Assembly (NCBI RefSeq): GCF_002158865.1
Contig: NZ_CP021455.1
Location: forward strand, 3,596,001-3,660,000
Direction of reading: 5' to 3'
DNA length: 64,000 nucleotides
From: Comamonas serinivorans
GTDB lineage: Bacteria > Pseudomonadota > Gammaproteobacteria > Burkholderiales > Burkholderiaceae_C
The notes below the pieces were generated by a model that had not been told where the DNA came from, ran no database searches, and saw only the letters and a list, made by a program, of their open reading frames with translations. Below, piece after piece: positions 40,609-50,077 of this stretch (positions are counted from its first letter, which is position 1; every line of letters begins with the position of its first letter). The position numbers were made by a program, and so were the translations under genes.

Positions 40609-43600
40609 ATGAAGCGGATGCTGATCAACGCCACACAGGCCGAAGAGTGCCGTCTGGCGATCGTGGACGGGCAGAAGCTGCTCGATTACGAGGTGGAGAT
40701 TGAAGGGCGCGAACAGCGCAAGGGCAACATTTACCGCGCCGTGGTGACACGCGTCGAGCCCTCGCTCGAAGCCTGTTTCGTCGACTACGGCGAAGAGCGC
40801 CACGGCTTTCTGCCGTTCAAGGAAATCTCCCGCGAATACTTCGCCGAAGGCGTTTCCGTCAGCCAGGCCCGCATCCAGGATGTGATCCGCGAGGGCCAGG
40901 AACTGGTCGTCCAGGTCGAGAAGGAAGAGCGCGGCAACAAGGGCGCTGCGCTGACCACCTTCGTCAGCCTCGCCGGGCGCTACATGGTGCTGATGCCCAA
41001 CAACCCGCGCGGCGGTGGCGTGTCGCGCCGCATCGATGGTGCCAACCGCGCCGAGCTCAAGTCCGCCATGGACAAGCTGGTCTACCCCAAGGGCATGAGC
41101 GTGATTGCCCGCACCGCCGGCACCAACAAGAGCGCCCGCGAACTGCAGTGGGACCTGGACTTCCTGCTCAAGGTCTGGAATGCCATCGACAACGCCGTGG
41201 TCGACGGCAAGGGCGCCGAGCTGATCTACAAGGAATCCAACCTCGTCATCCGGGCCATCCGCGATTACTTCAGCGAGGACATCAAGGAAATCCTGATCGA
41301 CACGGACGACATCTACGAGCCGGCCTACCAGTTCCTCACGCACGTGATGCCCGACTACGCATCGCGCGTGAAGCGCTACCGCGACAACGCCCCGCTGTTC
41401 TCGCGCTTCCAGATCGAACACCAGATCGAGACCGCCTACGCACGCACCGTGCAGCTGCCCTCGGGCGGCGCTATCGTCATCGACCACACCGAAGCCCTGG
41501 TCTCCATCGACGTGAACTCGGCCCGCGCCATCAAGGGCGGCGACATCGAGGAAACTGCCACGCGCACCAACCTGGAAGCGGCCGAGGAAGTGGCCCGCCA
41601 GGCCCGCCTGCGCGACCTGGGCGGCCTCATCGTGATCGACTTCATCGACATGGAGGACAGCAAGAACCGCCGCGAGGTCGAACGCCGCCTGGCCGACGCC
41701 ATGGACGCCGATCGCGCCCGCGTGCAGTTCGGCTCGATCAGCAAGTTCGGGCTCATGGAGCTGAGCCGCCAGCGCCTGAAGCCGGCGCTCGCCGAAGGCG
41801 CCTCCATCCCCTGCCCGCGCTGCGGTGGCTCGGGCCATGTGCGCGACACGGAAAGCTCGGCCCTGCAGATCCTGCGCATCATCCAGGAAGAGGCCATGAA
41901 GGACAGCACGGCCGCCGTGTACGTCCAGGTGCCGGTCGAGGTCGCCAGCTTCCTGCTCAACGAAAAGCGCGCCGAGATCGCCAAGATCGAACTCATGCAG
42001 CGCATCAGCGTGCTGCTGATCCCCAACAAGACGATCGAGACGCCGCACTACAAGCTCGAACGCCTGAAATTCGACGATCCGCGTCTGGATCGCATCGAGC
42101 CCAGCTACAAGCAGGTCGACGAGTTCGAGGACCCGACGGCCATCACCCGCCGCTCAAGCACGCCCAAGAACCGCCAGACGCCGCGCATCAAGAACATCCT
42201 GCACGACGGTCCCGCGCCCGAGCTGGAACCCCAGCCGGAAGCGGCAGCCGCAGCGCCGGCCACGCCGGCCGTGGCACCGCCACCGGCCCCTGCGCCCGTG
42301 GTTCAGCCCTCCGTCGAGGTGCCGGGCTGGATCGCCAAGCTGCTGCAGATCTGGCGCGCCATCTTCGGCAACGACGCGCCGACCATGCCGATGCCCACGC
42401 CGGCACCGCAGCCCACGCCCCAGCCCATGGCGCCCGCGCCGCAAGGCCCCATCGACGACGCCCCCGCGCCTGGCGCCGAAGACCGCCGCAACGAACGCAG
42501 CCGCCGCGACGGCCGTGACGAACGCCGCCGCGGGGAAGGCCGGGATGGACGCGATGGCCGCCGCGACGAGCGTCGCCGGGACACCCGCGAAGGGCGTGAC
42601 GAGCGCCGCCGCGACGACACCGACTGTGCCGACCGCCAGGACGACGACCGCAGCGAGCGCCAGGACCGCGCCCGCGGTGAGCGCCCCCGCAGCGAGCGCA
42701 GCGGTGAACGCGACCGGAGCGACCGCGGCGGCGAACGCCGTGCGCGCCAGGACCGCAGCGAGCGCGACGACGAGGCCGGTGACGACGAGCGCCGCAGCCG
42801 CCGCGACGAACGCGACAGCCGCGAACCGCGTGAAAGCCGCGAGCCGCGCGAATTGCGTGAGAACCGCGAACCGCGCGAGAGCCGTGACACGCGCGAAGGT
42901 CGCGAGCCCCGCGAAGACCGCGACTCGCGTGAGGGCCGTGAGCCGCGCGACAACCGAGACGGCCGTCCCAGCCGCGACGACCGTGAACGCGAGCGCAACG
43001 GCCGCGACCGCCGTGAACGCGATGCGCTGAGCGACGACACCGGCCGCGACGAGGCCGGCGCGACCGACGACCGCCAGGAAGCGCGCGAGCCGCGTGAGCG
43101 CCGCTCCCGCGATCGCTTTGGTCGCGACCGCCGTGAACGTGGCGACCGTGTCGAGCGCGACGACCGCGAGGACCGTGACATGCCGGCCCAGGACGACGCC
43201 CAGCCCGATGCCGCGCCGACACGCGCCGAATCGGCCCCGCGTTCGTACTTCCAGCGTGCGCAGGGCGACGCCAGCCCGGCCCGCGCCGACGTGGTGAACG
43301 CCTCGGCGGACGAGCTTGCCAGCAGCCCCGCGCCCACCACGGTCAGCGCAGCACCGGCCAACCCGGCCCCCGTGAGCCCGGCGCCCGTGGCGGTGGCCGC
43401 TGTGGCCGCCGCCGAGGTGGTCGCCGACACAGGCCGCATGCCGCGCATCGGCCGGTACGAGCTGCCGGTGCAGGAGCTGACCCAGGTGGCCAGCGCCGCG
43501 CAACTGGAGTGGGTGAACTCCAACGCCGAACGCGTGGCCGCCGTGCAGGCCGCCATCGCCGCCGAGCCCAAGCCGGTGCACGTGCCGCGTCCCCGCCCGG

Positions 43601-43692
43601 TGCTCAAGCCGCTGGACGAGCTGCCGCCGGTGCTGGTGGAAACCAAGCGTCAGCTGGTCAGCCCGCTCGTCGAAGACGACGTCAGCCTGTGA
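40609..43692 (+). CDS. rne: Ribonuclease E
   Basis: 1027 residues. The catalytic half (1-520) has the S1 RNA-binding domain (GNIYRAVVTRVEPSLEACFV, then DYGEERHGFLP), the DNase-I-like domain with metal aspartates in VSIDVNSARA and VIDFIDM, and the zinc-link CPRCGGSG near 402. It is the main endonuclease of mRNA decay and rRNA/tRNA processing. The C-terminal half is disordered. A roughly 230-residue Arg/Glu/Asp repeat region (about 620-860, R-E-P-R-E-S type) is a likely RNA/degradosome scaffold, followed by an Ala/Pro linker and a conserved-looking end (RPVLKPLDELPPVLVETKR). The start at 40609 gives MKRMLINATQAEECRLAIVD, the family start. Confidence 0.95.
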   Translation: MKRMLINATQAEECRLAIVDGQKLLDYEVEIEGREQRKGNIYRAVVTRVEPSLEACFVDYGEERHGFLPFKEISREYFAEGVSVSQARIQDVIREGQELVVQVEKEERGNKGAALTTFVSLAGRYMVLMPNNPRGGGVSRRIDGANRAELKSAMDKLVYPKGMSVIARTAGTNKSARELQWDLDFLLKVWNAIDNAVVDGKGAELIYKESNLVIRAIRDYFSEDIKEILIDTDDIYEPAYQFLTHVMPDYASRVKRYRDNAPLFSRFQIEHQIETAYARTVQLPSGGAIVIDHTEALVSIDVNSARAIKGGDIEETATRTNLEAAEEVARQARLRDLGGLIVIDFIDMEDSKNRREVERRLADAMDADRARVQFGSISKFGLMELSRQRLKPALAEGASIPCPRCGGSGHVRDTESSALQILRIIQEEAMKDSTAAVYVQVPVEVASFLLNEKRAEIAKIELMQRISVLLIPNKTIETPHYKLERLKFDDPRLDRIEPSYKQVDEFEDPTAITRRSSTPKNRQTPRIKNILHDGPAPELEPQPEAAAAAPATPAVAPPPAPAPVVQPSVEVPGWIAKLLQIWRAIFGNDAPTMPMPTPAPQPTPQPMAPAPQGPIDDAPAPGAEDRRNERSRRDGRDERRRGEGRDGRDGRRDERRRDTREGRDERRRDDTDCADRQDDDRSERQDRARGERPRSERSGERDRSDRGGERRARQDRSERDDEAGDDERRSRRDERDSREPRESREPRELRENREPRESRDTREGREPREDRDSREGREPRDNRDGRPSRDDRERERNGRDRRERDALSDDTGRDEAGATDDRQEAREPRERRSRDRFGRDRRERGDRVERDDREDRDMPAQDDAQPDAAPTRAESAPRSYFQRAQGDASPARADVVNASADELASSPAPTTVSAAPANPAPVSPAPVAVAAVAAAEVVADTGRMPRIGRYELPVQELTQVASAAQLEWVNSNAERVAAVQAAIAAEPKPVHVPRPRPVLKPLDELPPVLVETKRQLVSPLVEDDVSL
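42470..43180 (+). repeat. Arg/Glu/Asp-coding low-complexity tract in rne
   Basis: Imperfect 12-24 bp units built on CGCGAG/CGTGAG and CGCGAC codons. It encodes the charged scaffold region of RNase E. Confidence 0.8.
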
Positions 43693-43822
43693 GTCGCCCC
43701 CTCGGGCTCGCCACGGCGGGCCCGGACCGGCGCACAGGCTGAGCATGCAGCCCACGGCCCGATGCCAGCGCCTGCGCGTCATCGGCCTGCGGCTGCAGCG
43801 CTTTTGCCTCTTCAAAAATGAC

Positions 43823-43874
43823 GCAGTATGGGTCGATTCCCGTTGAACATTCAACGAGAATCGACCCATACTGC
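43823..43874. repeat. 52-bp palindromic repeat copy between rne and rarA (most perfect copy)
   Basis: Arms GCAGTATGGGTCGATTCCCGTTGA and its complement pair over 24 bp with a single mismatch. The variable outer part is therefore base-paired here. Confidence 0.95.
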
Positions 43875-43905
43875 ATTGAATCATCCAATCCCTGGAGCAA
43901 CCACC

Positions 43906-45231
43906 ATGGATTTGTTCAGCACCGCGCCCACCCCGCCTCTGGCCGAGCTGCTGCGTCCGCAAAGCCTCGATGAGGTCATCGGCCAGTCGCACCTGCTGGG
44001 TGAAGGCAAGCCGCTGCGACTGGCCTTTCAGTCGGGCAAGCCCCATTCCATGATCTTCTGGGGGCCGCCTGGCGTGGGCAAGACCACGCTGGCGCGCCTG
44101 ACCGCCACCGCGTTCGCCTGCGAGTTCATCGCCTTGTCGGCCGTGTTCTCCGGCGTCAAGGACATCCGCGCCGCCATGGAGCAAGCCCAGCTGCACCTGG
44201 CCCAGGGCAAGCACACCATCCTGTTCGTCGACGAGATCCACCGCTTCAACAAAAGCCAGCAGGACGCGCTGCTGCCATATGCCGAAAGCGGCCTGGTCAC
44301 CTTCATCGGCGCCACCACCGAAAACCCCTCGTTCGAAGTCAACTCGGCCCTGCTCTCGCGGGCCCAGGTGTACGTGCTGCAGTCGCTGTCGGACGAGGAG
44401 CTGCAGCAGCTGCTGGCGCGGGCGCAAGCCAAGGCCTTGACCGGGCTGAGCTTCGACGACCGGGCGCGCGACACGCTGATCGGCTATGCCGACGGCGATG
44501 CCCGTCGCTTTCTGAACCTGCTGGAGCAGACGCAGACGGCCGCCCGCACGGCCGGCATCACGCACATCACCCCCGAATTCGCGGAGAACGCCCTGAGCCT
44601 GAACGCGCGCCGTTTCGACAAGGGTGGCGACAATTTCTACGACCAGATCTCGGCGCTGCACAAATCGGTGCGCGGCTCGCACCCCGATGCCGCGCTGTAC
44701 TGGCTCACGCGCATGCTGGACGGCGGCGCCGACCCGCGCTACCTGGCGCGCCGCATCGTGCGCATGGCCTGGGAAGACATCGGCCTGGCCGACCCGCGCG
44801 CCATGCAGATCGCGAACGACGCCGCGCTGACCTTCGAGCGCCTGGGCAGCCCCGAGGGCGAGCTGGCGCTGGGCCAGGCCGTCATCTACCTGGCCGTGGC
44901 GGCCAAGAGCAACGCCGGCTACAACGCCTACAACCAGGCCCGCGCCTTCGTCAAACAGGACAAAAGCCGCGAAGTGCCCGTGCACCTGCGCAACGCGCCC
45001 ACCCAGCTGATGAAGGAACTGGGCCACGGCCACGCCTACCGATATGCGCACGACGAGCCCAACGCCTATGCGGCCGGCGAACGCTACCTGCCCGACGGCA
45101 TGGCCGAGCCGCGCTGGTACCAACCCGTGCCACGCGGGCTGGAGGGCAAGATCGGCGAGAAACTCGCCTGGTTGCGCGAGCTGGATGCGCAAGCGGACCC
45201 CGCCAAGCCGACACCGCGCGATGCCGGATGA
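43906..45231 (+). CDS. rarA: Replication-associated recombination protein A (RarA/MgsA)
   Basis: 441-residue AAA+ ATPase acting at stalled replication forks, related to clamp loaders and WRNIP1. Seen: LAELLRPQSLDEVIGQSHLL, Walker A GPPGVGKTT (about 49-57), Walker B FVDEIHRFNKSQQD, sensor 1 GATTENPSFEVN, and the C-terminal SDPDAALYWLARM-like block GSHPDAALYWLTRMLDGG with AWEDIGLADP. In E. coli and, as I recall, in Comamonadaceae, it follows ftsK-lolA on the same strand. Here it is on the opposite strand and flanked by two palindromic repeats, which suggests a local inversion. Confidence 0.95.
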   Translation: MDLFSTAPTPPLAELLRPQSLDEVIGQSHLLGEGKPLRLAFQSGKPHSMIFWGPPGVGKTTLARLTATAFACEFIALSAVFSGVKDIRAAMEQAQLHLAQGKHTILFVDEIHRFNKSQQDALLPYAESGLVTFIGATTENPSFEVNSALLSRAQVYVLQSLSDEELQQLLARAQAKALTGLSFDDRARDTLIGYADGDARRFLNLLEQTQTAARTAGITHITPEFAENALSLNARRFDKGGDNFYDQISALHKSVRGSHPDAALYWLTRMLDGGADPRYLARRIVRMAWEDIGLADPRAMQIANDAALTFERLGSPEGELALGQAVIYLAVAAKSNAGYNAYNQARAFVKQDKSREVPVHLRNAPTQLMKELGHGHAYRYAHDEPNAYAAGERYLPDGMAEPRWYQPVPRGLEGKIGEKLAWLRELDAQADPAKPTPRDAG

Positions 45232-45254
45232 TCAGGCTGCGGCAGAAGCATTGC

Positions 45255-45306
45255 CGCAGTATGTATGGTCTACCGCTCTCACATGAACGATGACGACCGC
45301 ATACCC
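45255..45306. repeat. 52-bp palindromic repeat copy, after rarA
   Basis: GCAGTATG / CGCATACCCC ends. The inner arm is degenerate (ACCGCTCTC / GAACGATGACG). It lies 23 bp after the stop. Confidence 0.78.
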
Positions 45307-45786
45307 CTTTGGGGATGTCACACCCATGCGATCGGCAGGCCGTGGTCCCAACCCGGCACGTACATGGCGTCCAGTCCCTTGAGCTGGCGCGCCTTGACGA
45401 TCATGTCCTTGAGTATCTTGTTCACGGCATGGCCGATGTGAATCAGGCCGTTGGCGCAGGGCGGCCTGATTGGGCTCGAGTTGCCGGGCGCCACTTGCCA
45501 GCGTCGAACCTGAGCCCCCTGATGGCGCCCAAGGCGCTGAAGACGCTGCGCAGTGCCATGGCCAAATCTGCACGTACCAGGCGACGGTGTGGAGCAGGCC
45601 ACCGACCTGCACGGCGATGGCAATGTCGTCGGCCATGGCGCTGCTGCACGATCAGGCGTCTGTTGCGTGACGGCTCAGGCGGAAGCACAGGCCCATGGGG
45701 CTGCTTGTCGCGGATGTCGCGTGCGCAAGCCATGAAGCGCTTTCCCTCTGGACGGACACGCTCGATCCCGCGTGAGAGCGGATCAC
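45307..45786. other. Decayed region between rarA and lolA
   Basis: 480 bp containing an ileS remnant (45318-45464). The remainder has no assignable frame. Confidence 0.55.
45318..45464 (-). pseudogene. Fragment of isoleucyl-tRNA synthetase gene
   Basis: About 48 codons match the class I active-site region of IleRS: PPCANGLIHIGHAVNKILKD, then MIVKARQLKG and LDAMYVPGWD-HGLPI. The HIGH motif is intact, but the cysteine of the usual W-D-C-H-G-L-P is deleted (3 nt). The sequence stops right after HGLPI and the upstream frame is not IleRS. The full enzyme has over 900 residues, so this is a relic, probably left by a recombination or duplication event. Confidence 0.8.
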
Positions 45787-46446
45787 TCACTCCTTCAGCA
45801 CATCGGCGCCCGCGGGCGGCTTGAATTGGAAGGTTGCGGCCGGCAGGGCTGCGTTGGACTCGAAGCCGCCAAAGGTGATGACCGAACGCTGGCCAAAGTT
45901 GTCGGTGATGTCCAGGGTCTGCAACTGCGGCCCCTTGTCGCCGGGCTTGAGGCCGACGCGCACGCTCTTGATCTGGCCATCGGGGTTCTTGGGCGTGGCC
46001 AGCACCCATTGCTGGGCCTCGGCATCGGGCAGGGCCTTCAGCTCGAAATCCTTGCGCAGCGCATCCAGGTTGTTGGCCGACGAGACGATGGCCGCCGGCG
46101 TCGAGCCCAGCACCTGCGCCTGGGCCTTGCGCGTGACCTGGTTCAGGTCGGCGTCGTACAGCCACAGGGTCTGGCCATCGGCCACGATGGTCTGGGCAAA
46201 GGGTTTCTGGTAGTCGAAGCGGAACTTGCCCGGACGCTCAAAGGCGAACTGGCCGCTCTGGGTCTTGGGCGCGCCCGGCTTGCCATCTTTACCGGGCGGC
46301 GTGACCACCTGGGTGAAGCTGGCCTGGCCGCTGCGGACCTGGGCGGCAAACTGCGCCAGGCTGTCCAGGCCATCGGCCCAGGCCGGCGCCTGCAGCGCAG
46401 CCCCCAAAGCGAGGGCCATCAGGGAAGGTCGAAGAAGGCGTGTCAT
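45787..46446 (-). CDS. lolA: Outer-membrane lipoprotein carrier protein LolA
   Basis: 219 residues including a cleavable signal (MTRLLRPSLMALALGAALQAPAWA). The mature periplasmic chaperone takes lipoproteins from LolCDE to LolB. Seen: LAQFAAQVRSGQASFTQVV, the GQFAFERPGKFRFDYQKPF block with the conserved arginine, DGQTLWLYDADLNQVT and the C-terminal GFESNAALPAATFQFKPPAG. It lies downstream of ftsK on the same strand, 350 bp away, as in E. coli, but with a repeat in between. Confidence 0.94.
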   Translation of the reverse strand: MTRLLRPSLMALALGAALQAPAWADGLDSLAQFAAQVRSGQASFTQVVTPPGKDGKPGAPKTQSGQFAFERPGKFRFDYQKPFAQTIVADGQTLWLYDADLNQVTRKAQAQVLGSTPAAIVSSANNLDALRKDFELKALPDAEAQQWVLATPKNPDGQIKSVRVGLKPGDKGPQLQTLDITDNFGQRSVITFGGFESNAALPAATFQFKPPAGADVLKE

Positions 46447-46796
46447 GCGGGATGGATCAAGGGTAGCGGTCAAGGTCACCAGCCTAGCGCAAGCGAAGTG
46501 CCCGCACGTCAAGCCGGCGTGAAGCCGTGCAAGCAGACGTCACGGCACGCGGCTGGGATGGCGGCGATGCGGGGTCTCACCTCATGGGTCCGATTCGGCT
46601 CGCATGCGTGAGGCGGGTTGAAAACGTCGTGAGACCGTTTGGTCCTCAGCTTCCGTGGTCGCTGCATCGCCAACCTGGGGGAAAGAGTTCGTGCCCGGCT
46701 GCGGCCATGCATCGCATCATTTGGCAGTATGCAGGGGTTGCCGTTGTGAATTGAACGGCGACCCCACCATACTGCCCTGATGCAATCACTCCTGCA
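46447..46796. other. Intergenic region between ftsK and lolA
   Basis: 350 bp containing a palindromic repeat at 46724-46775 just after the ftsK stop. The rest presumably holds a lolA promoter, and no gene is seen. Confidence 0.45.
46724..46775. repeat. 52-bp palindromic repeat copy, after ftsK
   Basis: GCAGTATG / CATACTGC ends with GGGGTTGCCGTT / AACGGCGACCCC arms, paired over about 10 bp. It lies 21 bp past the leftward ftsK stop. Confidence 0.92.
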
Positions 46797-49169
46797 TCAT
46801 TCGCCGTTGCGCGCGGGCACGAGGATGTCGCGTTGACCATTGGCGCCCAGCGCCGAGACGACGCCGGCGTTCTCCATGTCTTCGAGCAAGCGGGCCGAGC
46901 GGTTGTAGCCGATGCGCAATTTGCGCTGGACGTAGGAGATGCTGGCCTTGCGGTCCTTCAGCACCACCTCGACGGCCTGGTCATACATCGGGTCCTTCTC
47001 GCCACCTTCGCCGTCGCCACCGCCATAGCTGGTGTCCTCGCCGTCCACCGTGCCCCCTTCCAGCACGCCGTCGATGTAATTGGGCTCGCCCTGGGTCTTC
47101 AGGTATTCAACGACGCGGTGCACCTCGTCGTCACTGACGAAGGCGCCGTGCACCCGCGTGGGCAGCGAGGTGCCCGAGGGCATGTAGAGCATGTCGCCCA
47201 TGCCGAGCAAGGCCTCGGCGCCCATCTGGTCGAGGATGGTGCGGCTGTCGATCTTGCTGCTGACCTGGAAGGCGATGCGCGTGGGGATATTGGCCTTGAT
47301 GAGGCCGGTGATGACGTCCACGCTGGGGCGCTGCGTGGCCAGCAGCAGGTGGATGCCGGCGGCCCGCGCCTTTTGCGCCAGGCGCGCGATCAGCTCCTCG
47401 ATCTTCTTGCCGACCACCATCATCAGGTCGGCCAGCTCGTCGATGATGACCACGATGTGCGGCAGGCGGTCCAGCGGCTCGGGGTCGTCCGGCGTCAGGC
47501 TGAACGGGTTGTAGATGAACTCGCCCCGCGCCTTGGCTTCGTCCACCTTCTGGTTGAAGCCGGCCAGGTTGCGCACGCCGACCTTGCTCATCAACTTGTA
47601 GCGCCGCTCCATCTCGGCCACGCACCAGTTCAGGCCATTGGCCGCCTGCTTCATGTCCGTCACCACAGGGCACAGCAGATGAGGAATGCCTTCGTAAACC
47701 GACATTTCCAGCATCTTGGGGTCGATCATCAGCAGGCGCACGTCCTTGGGCTCGGCCTTGTAGAGCAGCGAGAGGATCATGGCGTTGATGCCCACCGACT
47801 TGCCCGAGCCGGTGGTGCCTGCCACCAGGGCGTGCGGCATCTTGGCCAGGTCGGCGACGATGGGGTTGCCGACGATGTCCTTGCCCAGGCCCACGGTCAG
47901 CAGCGACTTGGCTTCGTGGTAGACCTGCGAGCCGAGGATCTCGGACAGGCGGATGGTCTGCCGCTTGGCGTTGGGCAGCTCCAGCGCCATGAAGTTCTTG
48001 CCCGGGATGGTCTCGACCACGCGGATGGAGACCAGCGAAAGCGACCGCGCCAGGTCCTTGGCCAGGTTCACGATCTGCGAGCCCTTGACGCCGGTGGCCG
48101 GCTCGATCTCGTAACGCGTGATGACCGGGCCGGGCGCCGCCGCCACGACCTGCACCTCGACGCCGAAGTCCTTGAGCTTTTTCTCGATCAGGCGGCTGGT
48201 CATCTCCAGCACCTCGGGCGAGACGGTGTCCTGCTTGACCAGGGCTTCGTCCAGCAAATCGACCTGGGGCAGGTTGCTGTCGGGCAGGTCCTTGAACAGC
48301 GGCTTCTGGCGCTCTTTCACCACCCGCTCGCTCTTGGCGGGCTCGGCCACAGGTGGCTCGATCACGCGCGGTTGGGGCGTGGGCGAGAACGCAGCAGGCT
48401 CGACCACGTCGTCCAGGGTCGTCGAAGGCGATTCATCGCGCCGTTCACGCACGGCACGGCGCCCCACCGCCTCGTCCTCGGCAACTTCGCGGCGAATGCG
48501 GCGCGCCTGCACCAGCGCTTCCAGCGCGCGGCCGATGCGTTCCGCCAGGGATGACCAGGAAAACCGGAACACGGCCGCCAAGCCGAACACCACGCCGGCG
48601 ATGCACAGCAGTCCGGAGCCCGTGAACCCGAACCAGTTCTGCATGAGCTGGCCCGAGAAATGCCCGAGGATGCCGCCCGCGTGGCCGCCCGGCACCACGG
48701 CGTCCAGGCGGTACAGGCGGCTCCACTCCAGCGCACAGCTGGCCACCATGAGCAACACCAGCCCCAGCCAGAAGCCGGCGCGCGTGGCCAGCATGCGTTC
48801 AAGCTCACCCGCGCCGGCCAGGTCAGCCGGCGACGTTTGCGGCTCCAGGCGCATCCAGCGCGCCAGTGCGCCCAACCAGGCGCGGATGCCGGCCGCCACG
48901 GCCCACCAGACCGAGTAGCCAAACAGGGCAAAGCCGAGGTCGGACAGGTAGGCGCCGGAATGGCCCGCCCAGTTGCGCACGGCCCCCCCGGTGCCGGAGG
49001 TCATGAAGGCCTCGTCCAGGGCGGAATGAGACAACAGGGCCATGAGCACGAAAATGATCAGGGCCAGACCGAGCACCAGGCCGGTCTCCTGAATCAGGCG
49101 TCCCACGGATCGGCGCAGCGAAAACCGCTCGGTACCTTCAGCGTCCAAAGTATTGAGTGAATAAGCCAT
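46797..49169 (-). CDS. ftsK: DNA translocase FtsK
   Basis: 790 residues. Four N-terminal membrane helices (about 30-215) anchor it at the septum. A short linker follows, then the alpha domain (ITRYEIEPATGVKGSQIVNL), the beta RecA-like motor with Walker A GTTGSGKS (near 450) and Walker B VVIIDELADLMM, and the C-terminal gamma winged-helix domain (RIGYNRSARLLEDMENAGVV) that reads KOPS. It pumps chromosome ends and activates XerCD at dif. The linker is much shorter than in E. coli FtsK (1329 aa), as is usual outside enterobacteria. Confidence 0.96.
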   Translation of the reverse strand: MAYSLNTLDAEGTERFSLRRSVGRLIQETGLVLGLALIIFVLMALLSHSALDEAFMTSGTGGAVRNWAGHSGAYLSDLGFALFGYSVWWAVAAGIRAWLGALARWMRLEPQTSPADLAGAGELERMLATRAGFWLGLVLLMVASCALEWSRLYRLDAVVPGGHAGGILGHFSGQLMQNWFGFTGSGLLCIAGVVFGLAAVFRFSWSSLAERIGRALEALVQARRIRREVAEDEAVGRRAVRERRDESPSTTLDDVVEPAAFSPTPQPRVIEPPVAEPAKSERVVKERQKPLFKDLPDSNLPQVDLLDEALVKQDTVSPEVLEMTSRLIEKKLKDFGVEVQVVAAAPGPVITRYEIEPATGVKGSQIVNLAKDLARSLSLVSIRVVETIPGKNFMALELPNAKRQTIRLSEILGSQVYHEAKSLLTVGLGKDIVGNPIVADLAKMPHALVAGTTGSGKSVGINAMILSLLYKAEPKDVRLLMIDPKMLEMSVYEGIPHLLCPVVTDMKQAANGLNWCVAEMERRYKLMSKVGVRNLAGFNQKVDEAKARGEFIYNPFSLTPDDPEPLDRLPHIVVIIDELADLMMVVGKKIEELIARLAQKARAAGIHLLLATQRPSVDVITGLIKANIPTRIAFQVSSKIDSRTILDQMGAEALLGMGDMLYMPSGTSLPTRVHGAFVSDDEVHRVVEYLKTQGEPNYIDGVLEGGTVDGEDTSYGGGDGEGGEKDPMYDQAVEVVLKDRKASISYVQRKLRIGYNRSARLLEDMENAGVVSALGANGQRDILVPARNGE

Positions 49170-49227
49170 GGCAAATCGATCTGCGAGCTTAACCGATCGA
49201 TTTGGCGTCTGGACGGGGTGTCCGGCC

Positions 49228-49902
49228 TCAGCTCAGCGCGTGCAAGCGCTCCTTGACCAATAGTCCACCATCGGGCTGGGTTTCGATGAGCGCGCGCTCT
49301 TCCAGGTCCTTCATCACGCGGCTGACCATTTCGCGCGAGGCGCCCACCATCTTGGCAATGTCCTGTCGCGAAATCTTGTCGCGGATGCGCAATTCACCGT
49401 CCGGGCCTTCCACGGCGAACTCGAGCAGCGCACGCGCCACACGCCCGTAGACGTCCATCAGCGCCAGCGATTCGATCTTGCGGTCGGCGTGGCGCAGCCG
49501 TTGCACCAGGCCTCGCATCACGGCGTAGGCCATGGACGAGTTCTCGGGCAGGCAACGGGCGAACTCCAGTCGGCCCAGCATCAGCACATCGGTCTGGATC
49601 TCGGCCTTCACCGTGGCCGAATGGGGCTGGTTGTCAATCAGGCTCATTTCGCCGATGTAATCGCCCGGGTGCATGGTGGCGAGGATCACCTCCCGCCCCC
49701 GCTCATCGGCCTTGATGACGCGCACCCGACCGGTCAACAGGATGAACAAAGCATTGCTCTTCTTGTCCTGTTCCACGATGACCTCGCCACGTTTGAAGCG
49801 GCGCTTGACCACCGAGTCCGCTACGGATGCCGCCTGCGCATCGGTCAGGACGGAAAACAGCGGCACCCGACGAATCAAGTCCAAGCTCGACAACATGGTC
49901 AT
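49228..49902 (-). CDS. Crp/Fnr-family transcriptional regulator
   Basis: 224 residues. Cyclic-nucleotide-binding-like domain (PLFSVLTDAQAASVADSVV, HPGDYIGEMSLIDNQPHSAT) followed by a helix-turn-helix (SRQDIAKMVGASREMVSRVMKDL). It lacks the N-terminal cysteines of FNR, so it is not an iron-sulfur oxygen sensor. Whether it binds cAMP is not clear, though the G-E-M-S-L-I-D phosphate-cassette region resembles CRP. It is divergent from trxB and 58 bp upstream of ftsK on the same strand. The ATG at 49902 is the better of two close methionines. Confidence 0.88.
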   Translation of the reverse strand: MTMLSSLDLIRRVPLFSVLTDAQAASVADSVVKRRFKRGEVIVEQDKKSNALFILLTGRVRVIKADERGREVILATMHPGDYIGEMSLIDNQPHSATVKAEIQTDVLMLGRLEFARCLPENSSMAYAVMRGLVQRLRHADRKIESLALMDVYGRVARALLEFAVEGPDGELRIRDKISRQDIAKMVGASREMVSRVMKDLEERALIETQPDGGLLVKERLHALS

Positions 49903-50077
49903 GAAAACACTCTCCTGGAAGCAATTTCAGAAGTCAGCGCGGTGGCACCCCACACAAAATCACCACCGACTGCGTCAAACTGGACATCCTGTCCAGGGCA
50001 ATAGTTCACCAAATTCGCATCTGCTGGATGCGTATGCTAGCGTAGCGGCTTCTCTTTTGAGCAGTACAGCAACAGAA

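Noticed and set aside
42154..45192. A 1012-codon minus-strand frame rich in Val/Ala across rne and rarA
   Set aside because: It is antisense to the Arg/Glu repeat of rne; the translation is low complexity and crosses two real genes.
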